This document shows, piece after piece, positions 39,455 through 49,191 of a stretch of 64,000 bases of DNA. The notes below the pieces were generated by a model. That model ran no database searches, had not been told where the DNA came from, and saw only the letters and a program-made list of their open reading frames with translations. Within the stretch, counting starts at the first letter, position 1; every line of letters starts with the position of its first letter. The translations under genes and the position numbers were made by a program. This DNA comes from Panulirus ornatus. Taxonomy: Eukaryota; Arthropoda; Malacostraca; Decapoda; Palinuridae. The stretch spans positions 34,388,703-34,452,702 of the forward strand of contig NC_092234.1 of NCBI RefSeq assembly GCF_036320965.1, in the 5' to 3' direction.

Positions 39455-41775
39455 TATTGGATTACGTGTTAATTGACAGGCGCGCAAAAGAGAGACTTTT
39501 GGATGTTAATGTGCTGAGAGGTGCAACTGGAGGGATGTCTGATCATTATCTTGTGGAGGCTAAGGTGAAGATTTGTATGGGTTTTCAGAAAAGAAGAGTG
39601 AATGTTGGGGTGAAGAGGGTGGTGAGAGTAAGTGAGCTTGGGAAGGAGACTTGTGTGAGGAAGTACCAGGAGAGACTGAGTACAGAATGGAAAAAGGTGA
39701 GAACAATGGAAGTAAGGGGAGTGGGGGAGGAATGGGATGTATTTAGGGAATCGGTGATGGATTGTGCAAAAGATGCTTGTGGCATGAGAAGAGTGGGAGG
39801 TGGGTTGATTAGACATGGTAATGAGTGGTGGGATGAAGAAGTAAGATTATTAGTGAAAGAGAAGAGAGAGGCATTTGGACGATTTTTGCAGGGAAAAAAT
39901 GCAGTTGAGTGGGAGATGTATAAAAGAAAGAGACAGGAGGTCAAGAGAAAGGTGCAAGAGGTGAAAAAGAGGGCAAATGAGAGTTGGGGTGAGAGAGTAT
40001 CATTAAATTTTAGGGAGAATAAAAAGATGTTCTGGAAGGAGGTAAATAAAGTGCGTAAGACAAGGGAGCAAATGGGAACTTCAGTGAAGGGCGCAAATGG
40101 GGAGGTGATAACAAGTAGTGGTGATGTGAGAAGGAGATGGAGTGAGTATTTTGAAGGTTTGTTGAATGTGTTTGATGATAGAGTAGCAGTTATAGGGTGT
40201 TTTGGTCGAGGTGGTGTGCAAAGTGAGAGGGTTAGGGAAAATGATCTGGTAAACAGAGAAGAGGTAGTAAAAGCTTTGCGGAAAATGAAAGCCAGCAAGG
40301 CAGCAGGTTTGGATGGTATTGCAGTGGAATTTATTAAAAAAGGGGGTGACTGTATTGTTGACTGGTTGGTAAGGTTATTTAATGTATGTATGACTCATGG
40401 TGAGGTGCCTGAGGATTGGCGGAATGCGTGCATAGTGCCATTGTACAAAGGCAAAGGGGATAAGAGTGAGTGCTCAAATTACAGAGATACAAGTTTGTTG
40501 AGTATTCCTGGTAAATTATATGGGAGGGTATTGATTGAGAGGGTGAAGGCATGTACAGAGCAACAGATTGGGGAAGAGCAGTGTGGTTTCAGAAGTGGTA
40601 GAGGATGTGTGGATCAGGTGTTTGCTTTGAAGAATGTATGTGAGAAATACTTAGAAAAGCAAATGGATTTGTATGTAGCATTTATGGATCTGGAGAAGGC
40701 ATATGATAAGGTTGATAGAGATGCTCTGTGGAAGGTATTAAGAATATATGGTGTGGGAGGCAAGTTGTTAGAAGCAGTGAAAAGTTTTTATCGAGGATGT
40801 AAGGCATGTGTACATGTAGGAAGAGAGGAAAGTGATTGGTTCTCAGTGAATATAGGTTTGTGGCAGGGGTGTGTGATGTCTGCATGGTTGTTTAATTTGT
40901 TTATGGATGGGGTTGTTAGGGAGGTGAATGCAAGAGTTTTGGAAAGAGGGGCAAGTATGAAGTCTGTTGGGGATGAGAGAGCTTGGGAAGTGAGTCAGTT
41001 GTTGTTTGCTGATGATACAGCGCTGGTGGCTGATTCATGTGAGAAACTGCAGAAGCTGGTGACTGAGTTTGGTAAAGTGTGTGAAAGAAGAAAGTTAAGA
41101 GTAAATGTGAATAAGAGCAAGGTTATTAGGTACAGTAGTGTTGAGGGTCAAGTCAATTGGGAGGTAAGATTTAATGGAGAAAAACTGGAGGAAGTAAAGT
41201 GTTTTAGATATCTGGGAGTGGATCTGGCAGCGGATGGAACCATGGAAGTGGAAGTGGATCGTAGGGTGGGGGAGGGTGCAAAAATCCTGGGAGCTTTGAA
41301 GAATGTGTGGAAGTCGAGAACATTATCTCGGAATGCAAAAATGGGTATGTTTGAAGGAATAGTGGTTCCAACAATGTTGTATGGTTGCGAGGCGTGGGCT
41401 ATGGATGGAGTTGTGCGCAGGAGGGTGGATGTGCTGGAAGTGAGATGTTTGAGGACAATGTGTGGTGTGAGGTGGTTTGATCGAGTAAGTAACGTAAGGG
41501 TAAGAGAGATGTGTGGAAATAAAAAGAGCGTGGTTGAGAGAGCAGAAGAGGGTCTTTTGAAATGGTTTGGGCACATGGAGAGAATGAGTGAGGAAAGATT
41601 GACCAAGAGGATATATGTGTCGGAGGTGGAGGGAACGAGGAGAAGTGGGAGACCAAATTGGAGGTGGAAAGATGGAGTGAAAAAGATTTTGTGTGATCGG
41701 GGCCTGAACATGCAGGAGGGTGAAAGGAGGGCAAGGAATAGAGTGAATTGGATCGATGTGGTATACCGGGGTTGA
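39430..41775 (+). CDS. RTE endonuclease C-terminus plus complete reverse transcriptase, intact
   Basis: Uninterrupted 781-codon frame, the longest in the window. The first about 9 residues come from intron sequence. Element homology starts at LDYVLIDRRAK and includes the endonuclease SDHYLVE catalytic His motif (about residue 38), the basic linker, and all RT blocks: [55 protein letters not shown] and LLFADDTALVADSC (FADD near residue 527). The C-terminal domain ends DVVYRG. Odd points are Trp for Arg and Ala for Pro in the QGCVMSPWLFN block, and Asp for Gly in SNYRGISLL. It could supply RT activity but not target nicking. The ATG is fortuitous; no promoter is seen. Confidence 0.75.
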   Translation: MCICIYLYILDYVLIDRRAKERLLDVNVLRGATGGMSDHYLVEAKVKICMGFQKRRVNVGVKRVVRVSELGKETCVRKYQERLSTEWKKVRTMEVRGVGEEWDVFRESVMDCAKDACGMRRVGGGLIRHGNEWWDEEVRLLVKEKREAFGRFLQGKNAVEWEMYKRKRQEVKRKVQEVKKRANESWGERVSLNFRENKKMFWKEVNKVRKTREQMGTSVKGANGEVITSSGDVRRRWSEYFEGLLNVFDDRVAVIGCFGRGGVQSERVRENDLVNREEVVKALRKMKASKAAGLDGIAVEFIKKGGDCIVDWLVRLFNVCMTHGEVPEDWRNACIVPLYKGKGDKSECSNYRDTSLLSIPGKLYGRVLIERVKACTEQQIGEEQCGFRSGRGCVDQVFALKNVCEKYLEKQMDLYVAFMDLEKAYDKVDRDALWKVLRIYGVGGKLLEAVKSFYRGCKACVHVGREESDWFSVNIGLWQGCVMSAWLFNLFMDGVVREVNARVLERGASMKSVGDERAWEVSQLLFADDTALVADSCEKLQKLVTEFGKVCERRKLRVNVNKSKVIRYSSVEGQVNWEVRFNGEKLEEVKCFRYLGVDLAADGTMEVEVDRRVGEGAKILGALKNVWKSRTLSRNAKMGMFEGIVVPTMLYGCEAWAMDGVVRRRVDVLEVRCLRTMCGVRWFDRVSNVRVREMCGNKKSVVERAEEGLLKWFGHMERMSEERLTKRIYVSEVEGTRRSGRPNWRWKDGVKKILCDRGLNMQEGERRARNRVNWIDVVYRG

Positions 41776-41964
41776 CGTGCTGTCAGTGGATTGAATCAGG
41801 GCATGTGAAGCGCGTCTAGGGTAAACCATGGAAAGCTGTGTAGGTATGTATATTTGCGTGTGTGGACGTATGTATATACATGTGTATGGGGGTGGGTTGG
41901 GCCATTTCTTTCGTCTGTTTCCTTGCGCTACCTCGCAAACGCGGGAGACAGCGACAAAGCAAGA

Positions 41965-41968
<4 letters not shown>
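39455..41968 (+). mobile_element. RTE copy 21, young, longest intact ORF (short 3' UTR)
   Basis: Begins abruptly at TGGATTACGTGTTAATTGAC inside the endonuclease and extends to the short-form 3' UTR, terminal hairpin (arms 41915-41922 with 41943-41951 and 41923-41927 with 41934-41938) and A-rich tail. It meets copy 22 tail-to-tail through (TA)n. Confidence 0.9.
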
Positions 41969-42036
<68 letters not shown>

Positions 42037-42037
42037 A
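41969..42037. repeat. (TA)n-poly(T) tract between two RTE tails
   Basis: TA tract then T-run. The A-rich/TA tail of a plus copy and the tail of a minus copy are fused, with matching hairpin sequences on either side forming a large palindrome. Confidence 0.95.
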
Positions 42038-44093
42038 TACTTTGTCGCTGTCTCCCGCGTTTGCGAGGTAGCGCAAGGAAACAGACGAAAGAAATGGCCC
42101 AACCCCCCCCCCATACACATGTACATACACACGTCCACACACGCAAATATACATACCTACACAGCTTTCCATGGTTTACCCCAGACGCTTCACATGCCTT
42201 GATTCAATCCACTGACAGCACGTCAACCCCTGTATACCACATGACTCCAATTCACTCTATTCCTTGCCCTCCTTTCACCCTCCTGCATGTTCAGGCCCCG
42301 ATCACACAAAATCTTTTTCACTCCATCTTTCCACCTCCAATTTGGTCTCCCTCTTCTCCTCGTTCCCTCCACCTCCGACACATATATCCTCTTGGTCAAT
42401 CTCTCCTCACTCATTCTCTCCATGTGCCCAAACCATTTCAAAACACCCTCTTCTGCTCTCTCAACCACGCTCTTTTTATTTCCACACATCTCTCTTACCC
42501 TTACGTTACTTACTCGATCAAACCACCTCACACCACACATTGTCCTCAAACATCTCATTTCCAGCACATCCATCCTCCTGCGCACATCTCTATCCATAGC
42601 CCACGCCTCGCAACCATACAACATTGTTGGAACCACTATTCCCTCAAACATACCCATTTTCGCTTTCCGAGATAATGTTCTCGACTTCCACACATTTTTC
42701 AAGGCTCCCAAAATTTTCGCCCCCTCCCCCACCCTATGATCCACTTCCGCTTCCATGGTTCCATCCGCTGACAGATCCACTCCCAGATATCTAAAACACT
42801 TCACTTCCTCCAGTTTTTCTCCATTCAAACTCACCTCCCAATTGACTTGACCCTCACCCCTACTGTACCTAATAACCTTGCTCTTATTCACATTTACTCT
42901 CAACTTTCTTCTTCCACACACTTTACCAAACTCAGTCACCAGCTTCTGCAGTTTCTCACATGAATCAGCCACCAGCGCTGTATCATCAGCGAACAACAAC
43001 TGACTCACTTCCCAAGCTCTCTCATCCCCAACAGACTTCATACTTGCCCCTCTTTCCAGGACTCTTGCATTTACCTCCCTTACAACCCCATCCATAAACA
43101 AATTAAACAACCATGGAGACATCACACACCCCTGCCGCAAACCTACATTCACTGAGAGCCAATCACTTTCCTCTCTTCCTACACGTACACATGCCTTACA
43201 TCCTCGATAAAAACTTTTCACTGCTTCTAACAACTTGCCTCCCACACCATATATTCTTAATACCTTCCACAGAGCATCTCTATCAACTCTATCATATGCC
43301 TTCTCCAGATCCATAAATGCTACATACAAATCCATTTGCTTTTCTAAGTATTTCTCACATACATTCTTCAAAGCAAACACCTGATCCACACATCCTCTAC
43401 ACTTCTGAAACCGCACTGCTCTTCCCCAATCTGATGCTCTGTACATGCCTTCACCCTCTCGATCAACACCCTCCCATATAATTTACCAGGAATACTCAAC
43501 AAACTTATACCTCTGTAATTTGAGCACTCACTCTTATCCCCTTTGCCTTTGTACAATGGCACTATGCACGCATTCCGCCAATCCTCAGGCACCTCACCAT
43601 GAGTCATACATACATTAAATAACCTTACCAACCAGTCAACAATACAGTCACCCCCTTTTTTAATAAATTCCACTGCAATACCATCCAAACCTGCTGCCTT
43701 GCCGGCTTTCATCTTCCGCAAAGCTTTTACTACCTCTTCTCTGTTTACCAAATCATTTTCCCTAACCCTCTCACTTTGCACACCACCTCGACCAAAACAC
43801 CTTATATCTGCCACTCTGTCATCAGACACATTCAACAAAACTTCAAAATACTCATTCCATCTCCTTCTCACATCACCGCTACTTGTTATCACCTCCCCAT
43901 TTGCGCCCTTCACTGAAGTTCCCATTTGCTCCCTTGTCTTACGCACCCTATTTACCTCCTTCCAGAACATCTTTTTATTCTCCCTAAAATTTACTGATAG
44001 TCTCTCACCCCAACTCTCATTTGCCCTTTTTTTCACCTCTTGCACCTTTCTCTTGACCTCCTGTCTCTTTCTTTTATACTTCTCCCACTCAAG
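42038..44093 (-). mobile_element. RTE copy 22, young, 5'-truncated (short 3' UTR)
   Basis: Minus-strand copy of the youngest subfamily, from tail to the linker (segment for EWEKYKRKRQEV). Its 5' end is joined directly, head-to-head, to the first ORF codons of plus copy 23. Confidence 0.88.
42223..44045 (-). pseudogene. RTE reverse transcriptase, one frameshift
   Basis: Two overlapping open frames, 407 codons (42223-43446) and 225 codons (43368-44045), together cover linker, RT and C-terminal domain. They are separated by a single one-base deletion near 43400 in the codons for FRSGRGCVD (CTCTACACTTCTG where other copies have CTCTACCACTTCTG). All other blocks, including LLFADDTALVADSC and WFGHMERM, are intact. 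The endonuclease is absent. Confidence 0.82.
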
Positions 44094-45206
44094 AAGGAGT
44101 CACGCGGGGAGTGATCATCCTCCTCGAAGGCTCAGAGTGGGATGCCTAAATGTGTGTGGATGTAACCAAGATGTGAAAAAAGGAGAGATAGGTAGTATGT
44201 TTGAGGAAAGGAACCTGGATGTTTTGGCTCTGAGTGAAACGAAGCTCAAGGGTAAAGGGGAAGAGTGGTTTGGAAATGTCTGGGGAGTGAAGTCAGGGGT
44301 TAGTGAGAGGACAAGAGCAAGGGAAGGAGTAGCAATACTCCTGAAACAGGAGTTGTGGGAGTATGTGATAGAATGCAAGAAAGTAAATTCTCGATTAATA
44401 TGGGTAAAACTGAAAGTTGATGGAGAGAGGTGGGTGATTATTGGTGCATATGCACCTGGGCATGAGAAGAAAGATCATGAGAGGCAAGTGTTTTGGGAGC
44501 AGCTAAATGAGTGTGTTAGCGGTTTTGATGCACGAGACCGGGTTATAGTGATGGGTGATTTGAATGCAAAGGTGAGTAATGTGGCAGTTGAGGGAATAAT
44601 TGGTATGCATGGTGTGTTCAGTGTTGTAAATGGAAATGGTGAAGAGCTTGTAGATTTATGTGCTGAAAAAGGACTGATGATTGGGAATACCTGGTTTAAA
44701 AAGCGAGATATACATAAGTATACTAATGTAAGTAGGAGAGATGGCCAGAGAGCGTTATTGGATTACGTGTTAATTGACAGGCGCGCGAAAGAGAGACTTT
44801 TGGATGTTAATGTGCTGAGAGGTGCAACTGGAGGGATGTCTGATCATTATCTTGTGGAGGCTAAGGTGAAGATTAGTATGGGTTTTCAGAAAAGAGGAGT
44901 GAATGTTGGGGTGAAGAAGGTGGTGAGAGTAAGTGAGCTTGGGAAGGAGACCTGTGTGGGGAAGTACCAGGAGAGACTGTGTACAGAATGGAAAAAGGTG
45001 AGAACAATGGAAGTAAGGGGAGTGGGGGAGGAATGGGATGTATTTAGGGAATCAGTGATGGATTGCGCAAAAGATGCTTGTGGCATGAGAAGAGTGGGAG
45101 GTGGGCTGTTTAGAAAGGGTAGTGAGTGGTGGGATGAAGAAGTAAGAGTATTAGTGAAAGAGAAGAGAGAGGCATTTGGACGATTTTTGCAGGGAAAAAA
45201 TGCAAT

Positions 45207-45208
<2 letters not shown>
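44094..45208 (+). mobile_element. RTE copy 23, intact endonuclease half
   Basis: Plus-strand fragment from about codon 4 of the family ORF to GKNAI in the linker, where (TA)n interrupts. It provides the best endonuclease sequence: GCLNVCGCNQDVKKGE, LALSETKLKGKGE (catalytic Glu), GAYAPGHEKKDHERQVFW, VIVMGDLNAKVSN, LLDYVLIDRRAKE and GGMSDHYLVE, with no stops or shifts through the basic linker (WWDEEVRVLVKEKREAFG). The open frame extends upstream into the antisense of copy 22 (to 43699), a chance read-through. No RT follows in frame. Confidence 0.85.

Positions 45209-45244
<36 letters not shown>
45209..45244. repeat. (TA)n replacing the RT N-terminal half
   Basis: TA tract between the linker of copy 23 and RT sequence starting CVRVGRKESDWF. 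The intervening roughly 900 bp of element sequence is missing. Confidence 0.95.
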
Positions 45245-45246
<2 letters not shown>

Positions 45247-46398
45247 GTGTACGTGTAGGAAGAAAGGAAAGTGATTGGTTCTCAGTGAATGTAGGTTTGC
45301 GGCAGGGATGTGTGATGTCTCCATGGTTGTTTAATTTGTTTATGGATGGGGTTGTTAGGGAGGTGAATGCAAGAGTTTTGGAAAGAGGGGCAAGTATGAA
45401 GTCTGTTGGGGATGAGAGAGCTTGGGAAGTGAGTCAGTTGTTGTTCGCTGATGATACAGCGCTGGTGGCTGATTCATGTGAGAAACTACAGAAGCTGGTG
45501 ACTGAGTTTGGTAAAGTGTGTGAAAGAAGAAAGTTAAGAGTAAATGTGAATAAGAGCAAGGTTATTAGGTACAGTAGGGTTGAGGGTCAAGTCAATTGGG
45601 AGGTGAGTTTGAATGGAGAAAAACTGGAGGAAGTGAAGTGTTTTAGATATCTGGGAGTGGATCTGGCAGCGGATGGAACCATGGAAGCGGAAGTGGATCA
45701 TAGGGTGGGGGAGGGGGCGAAAATTCTGGGAGCCTTGAAGAATGTGTGGAAGTCGAGAACATTATCTCGGAAAGCAAAAATGGGTATGTTTGAAGGAATA
45801 GTGGTTCCAACAATGTTGTATGGTTGCGAGGCGTGGACTATGGATAGAGTTGTGCGCAGGAGGATGGATGTGCTGGAAATGAGATGTTTGAGGACAATGT
45901 GTGGTGTGAGGTGGTTTGATCGAGTAAGTAACGTAAGGGTAAGAGAGATGTGTGGAAATAAAAAGAGCGTGGTTGAGAGAGCAGAAGAGGGTGTTTTGAA
46001 ATGGTTTGGTCACATGGAGAGAATGAGTGAGGAAAGATTGACCAAGAGGATATATGTGTCGGAGGTAGAGGGAACGAGGAGAAGAGGGAGACCAAATTGG
46101 AGGTGGAAAGATGGAGTGAAAAAGATTTTGGGTGATCGGGGCCTGAACATGCAGGAGGGTGAAAGGAGGGCAAGGAATAGAGTGAATTGGATCGATGTGG
46201 TATACCGGGGTTGACGTGCTGTCAGTGATTGAATCAAGGCATGTGAAGCGTCTGGGTTAAACCATGGAAAGCTGTGTAGGTATGTATATTTGCGTGTGTG
46301 GACGTATGTATGTACATGTGTATGGGGGTGGGTTGGGCCATTTCTTTCGTCTGTTTCCTTGCGCTACCTCGCAAACGCGGGAGACAGCGACGAGGTAT

Positions 46399-46412
<14 letters not shown>
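45245..46412 (+). mobile_element. RTE copy 24, young 3' half (short 3' UTR)
   Basis: Plus-strand segment, 309-codon open frame (45285-46214) with RQGCVMSPWLFN, LLFADDTALVADSC and the undamaged C-terminal domain, then short 3' UTR, hairpin, A-run and TA tail. It may be the same insertion as copy 23 after internal loss, or a separate insertion into a TA tract. Confidence 0.85.

Positions 46413-46467
<55 letters not shown>
46413..46467. repeat. (TA)n tail of RTE copy 24
   Basis: TA tract following the A-run of the RTE tail and abutting an inverted tail of the short non-autonomous element. Confidence 0.95.
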
Positions 46468-46472
<5 letters not shown>

Positions 46473-46530
46473 GTTTCATACTATTCACCATTTCCCACAT
46501 TAGCAAGGTAGCATTAAGAACAGAGGACCT
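46473..46530 (-). mobile_element. Tail piece of short non-autonomous element
   Basis: On the minus strand it reads CAGAGGACCT-side to TTAATGCTACCTTGCTAATG, then TGGGAAATGGTGAATAGTAT, matching the 3' end of the element at 6285-6518. Only about 60 bp remain. Confidence 0.6.
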
Positions 46531-46614
46531 AAATAAATCTTGTTACAATTTTTGTAAATAATTTGGTAATACTGCTGACCACCTCATTAGGAGAACTCTT
46601 GATCAGAATTTATT
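46531..46614. other. Short intron spacer
   Basis: AT-rich spacer with no recognisable feature. Confidence 0.4.
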
Positions 46615-47040
46615 TTATAGTACACTTGTTTTGAAAACTACATTTATATGAAAATTTTTGGAGTAATGAGCTGTTGTTTGAAAGTTAATCATCATGAGGC
46701 AACACCAATAGGTTTTTGTAGATCTGTGTGTTGTAGGTTCATTCCTATAAGGTCTTCTTAGCTGCCCTAAGTTATTTATCAATAAACCACTTGGGATACC
46801 TTCAAGTTTTTGGCCGATGCTATGAATATTGTTAAATTCCTCATCCAGAGATTCAGGGTCACATGTGTAAGGCTGAAAAACTGTATTCAGGCAAAACCAT
46901 AGGCCAATAGGGGTTAACAAAAGGTGCGAGGCATTTACTTCACCAGCATGTAGCACTCTACGAGGTACTACATCTAAGCAATCCTTATGGCTCATGGGAT
47001 ACCACTCCAGAGAGAAAGAGTTTTTCATATGTCTAAACCA
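46615..47040 (-). pseudogene. Penelope-like element RT-distal remnant (tentative)
   Basis: Open frame of 137 codons on the minus strand. The central part, FQPYTCDPESLDEEFNNIHS, then LEGIPSGLLINNLGQLRRP, resembles the region just after the RT core in Penelope-like elements, where an A-Y-x-C/I-C segment is followed by an acidic E-x-E-x-I helix, a hydrophobic YP-x-x-(F/L)I turn and a basic K-A-R-R patch. No catalytic block is present. The assignment is by pattern only; a one-off intron ORF by chance is the alternative. Confidence 0.35.
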
Positions 47041-47482
47041 TCATTTATGAACAGACCAAAATTTGTCTGATAAGGTAATATTGGCTTGTAACTTCTTTTT
47101 AGAGAATACTGAAGTTTTAGAAGTGTGACTGCAAGTAGTAGTTTGGAAAATGATTGGTTACTAGGCAGTTAAGTTGTTTGAAGGTTGAGAGAATGTTTGA
47201 TTGTACAGTAGAAGAATAGGTGGTTTGTTTAACAATAATAAGGCAATTTGAAAGTTGAAAGAGGATCTTCAACAGTAGGAGGATACAATAGTTTAGTTTA
47301 GTACCTTTTGAGCTTTGTTGGTAAGAAACGTGTTTTGGTGGATATTTGAATTATTGATATGTATGAGTTAATAGGAAATAGGAAGAATTGTTGTTCTTGT
47401 GTGTATGAATTCTGTCTGTAATATCTATTGATATTTATTACTGAATACTTAATTTGACTAAAGAATATATTCTCCCTTACAG
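47041..47482. other. Intron, acceptor side of exon D
   Basis: About 440 bp without RTE similarity, ending in the exon D polypyrimidine tract CTCCCTTACAG. Confidence 0.5.
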
Positions 47483-47645
47483 AAGGCAAAGGAACTTACC
47501 CTTGAGCTTCTCCAGTACATTGGTGGTGAAACACAGTATGTCCACTCTCTCTTGTCTCTCTCAGCTGCCTCAGTCTCACATCCCAGACTAGCTCGTGTTG
47601 GTGATGCTCTTCGGGCACTCGTCAATGTTATTAAAAATAACCCAG
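47483..47645 (+). CDS. DNAJC13: DNAJC13/RME-8 internal exon D
   Basis: Fifty-four codons plus one base between acceptor CTCCCTTACAG and donor GTAAAA. It enters in phase 0, matching exon C, and leaves in phase 1. The translation begins KAKELTLELLQYIGGETQYV and ends ALRALVNVIKNNP. The DNAJC13 counterpart has a similar helix (AxxLLDYIG-xxQYxH), a variable loop, then EALRNVIKxNPG, so this continues exon C directly. It is a short exon (163 nt) in an ordinary-looking intronic island, but near-identical RTE copies in opposite orientation lie on both sides. The next exon was not found within the remaining 16.3 kb. Confidence 0.9.
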
Positions 47646-47696
47646 GTAAAAATGAATAAGAAGTTTAATGTAATTCATATATTTATTAGGTAAGAA

Positions 47697-49167
47697 ATTT
47701 AGTTATTATTATTATTATTATACTTTGTCGCTGTCTCCCGCGTTTGCGAGGTAGCGCAAGGAAACAGATGAAAGAAATGGCCCAACCCACCCCCATACAC
47801 ATGTATATACATACGTCCACACACGCAAATATACACACCTACACAGCTTTCCATGGTTTACCCCAGACGCTTCACATGCCTTGATTCAATCCACTGACAG
47901 CACGTCAACCCCGGTATACCAAATCGCTCCAATTCACTCTATTCCTTGCCCTCCTTTCACCCTCCTGCATGTTCAGGCCCCGATCACACAAAATCTTTTT
48001 CACTCCATCTTTCCACCTCCAATTTGGTCTCCCTCTTCTCCTCGTTCCCTCCACCTCCGACACATATATCCTCTTGGTCAATCTTTCCTCACTCATTCTC
48101 TCCATGTGCCCAAACCACTTCAAAACACCCTCTTCTGCTCTCTCAACCATGCTCTTTTTATTTCCACACATCTCTCTTACCCTTACGTTACTCACTCGAT
48201 CAAACCACCTCACACCACACATTGTCCTCAAACATCTCATTTCCAGCACATCCATCCTCCTGCGCACTACTCTATCCATAGCCCACGCCTCGCAACCATA
48301 CAACATTGTTGGAACCACTATTCCTTCAAACATACCCATTTTTGCTTTCCGAGATAATGTTCTCGACTTCCACACATTTTTCAAGGCTCCCAAAATTTTC
48401 GCCCCCTCCCCCACCCTATGATCCACTTCCGCTTCCATGGTTCCATCCGCTGCCAGATCCACTCCCAGATATCTAAAACACTTCACTTCCTCCAGTTTTT
48501 CTCCATTCAAACTCACCTCCCAATTGACTTGACCCTCAACCCTACTGTACCTAATAACCTTGCTCTTATTCACATTTACTCTTAACTTTCTTCTTCCACA
48601 CACTTTACCAAACTCAGTCACCAGCTTCTGCAGTTTCTCACATGAATCAGCCACCAGCGCTGTATCATCAGCGAACAACAACTGACTCACTTCCCAAGCT
48701 CTCTCATCCCCAACAGACTTCATACTTGCCCCTCTTTCCAAAACTCTTGCATTTACCTCCCTAACAACCCCATTCATAAACAAATTAAACAACCATGGAG
48801 ACATCACACACCCCTGCCGTAAACCTACATTCACTGAGAACCAATCACTTTCCTCTCTTCCTACACGTACACATGCCTTACATCCTCGATAAAAACTTTT
48901 CACTGCTTCTAACAACTTTCCTCCCACACCATATATTCTTAATACCTTCCACAGAGCATCTCTATCAACTCTATCATATGCCTTCTCCAGATCCATAAAT
49001 GCTATATACAAATCCATTTGCTTTTCTAAGTATTTCTCACATACATTCTTCAAAGCAAACACCTGATCCACACATCCTCTACCACTTCTGAAACCACACT
49101 GCTCTTCCCCAATCTGATGCTCTGTACATGCCTTCACCCTCTCAGTCAATACCCTCCCATATTTAGT
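47697..49167 (-). mobile_element. RTE copy 25, young, with 7-bp target-site duplication
   Basis: A clean insertion. The direct repeat ATTTAGT (47697-47703 and 49161-49167) flanks an element that begins (minus-strand 3' end) with an (ATT)n tail and hairpin and ends 5'-truncated at CGGTATTGACTG-type sequence (segment for RVLTERVKA). Short 3' UTR subfamily. It lies 50 bp after the exon D donor, antisense to the gene. Confidence 0.9.
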
Positions 49168-49191
49168 ATGAGGTAAATATGCTTGATTCAC
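47905..49191 (-). CDS. RTE reverse transcriptase, about 420 codons intact
   Basis: Open frame to the family stop. Element homology runs from GRVLTERVKACTEHQ through CGFRSGRGCVDQVF, AFMDLEKAYDRVDR, RQGCVMSPWLFN, LLFADDTALVADSC and [12 protein letters not shown] to the C-terminal domain ending SDLVYRG. The first about 10 residues and the ATG are flanking intron sequence beyond the insertion boundary. There is no endonuclease or first RT block, so it is not autonomous. Lack of any stop or shift over 1.2 kb indicates recent insertion. Confidence 0.75.
   Translation of the reverse strand: MNQAYLPHTKYGRVLTERVKACTEHQIGEEQCGFRSGRGCVDQVFALKNVCEKYLEKQMDLYIAFMDLEKAYDRVDRDALWKVLRIYGVGGKLLEAVKSFYRGCKACVRVGREESDWFSVNVGLRQGCVMSPWLFNLFMNGVVREVNARVLERGASMKSVGDERAWEVSQLLFADDTALVADSCEKLQKLVTEFGKVCGRRKLRVNVNKSKVIRYSRVEGQVNWEVSLNGEKLEEVKCFRYLGVDLAADGTMEAEVDHRVGEGAKILGALKNVWKSRTLSRKAKMGMFEGIVVPTMLYGCEAWAMDRVVRRRMDVLEMRCLRTMCGVRWFDRVSNVRVREMCGNKKSMVERAEEGVLKWFGHMERMSEERLTKRIYVSEVEGTRRRGRPNWRWKDGVKKILCDRGLNMQEGERRARNRVNWSDLVYRG

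Noticed and set aside
41323..42138. 271- and 273-codon frames around 41323-42675 with IYIYIY runs
   Set aside because: They read through TA tracts and antisense RTE or 3' UTR sequence; no protein features.
43699..45258. 519-codon open frame on the plus strand
   Set aside because: It crosses the head-to-head junction at 44093/44094. The first 130 or so codons are antisense to RTE copy 22; only the part from 44094 is real endonuclease.
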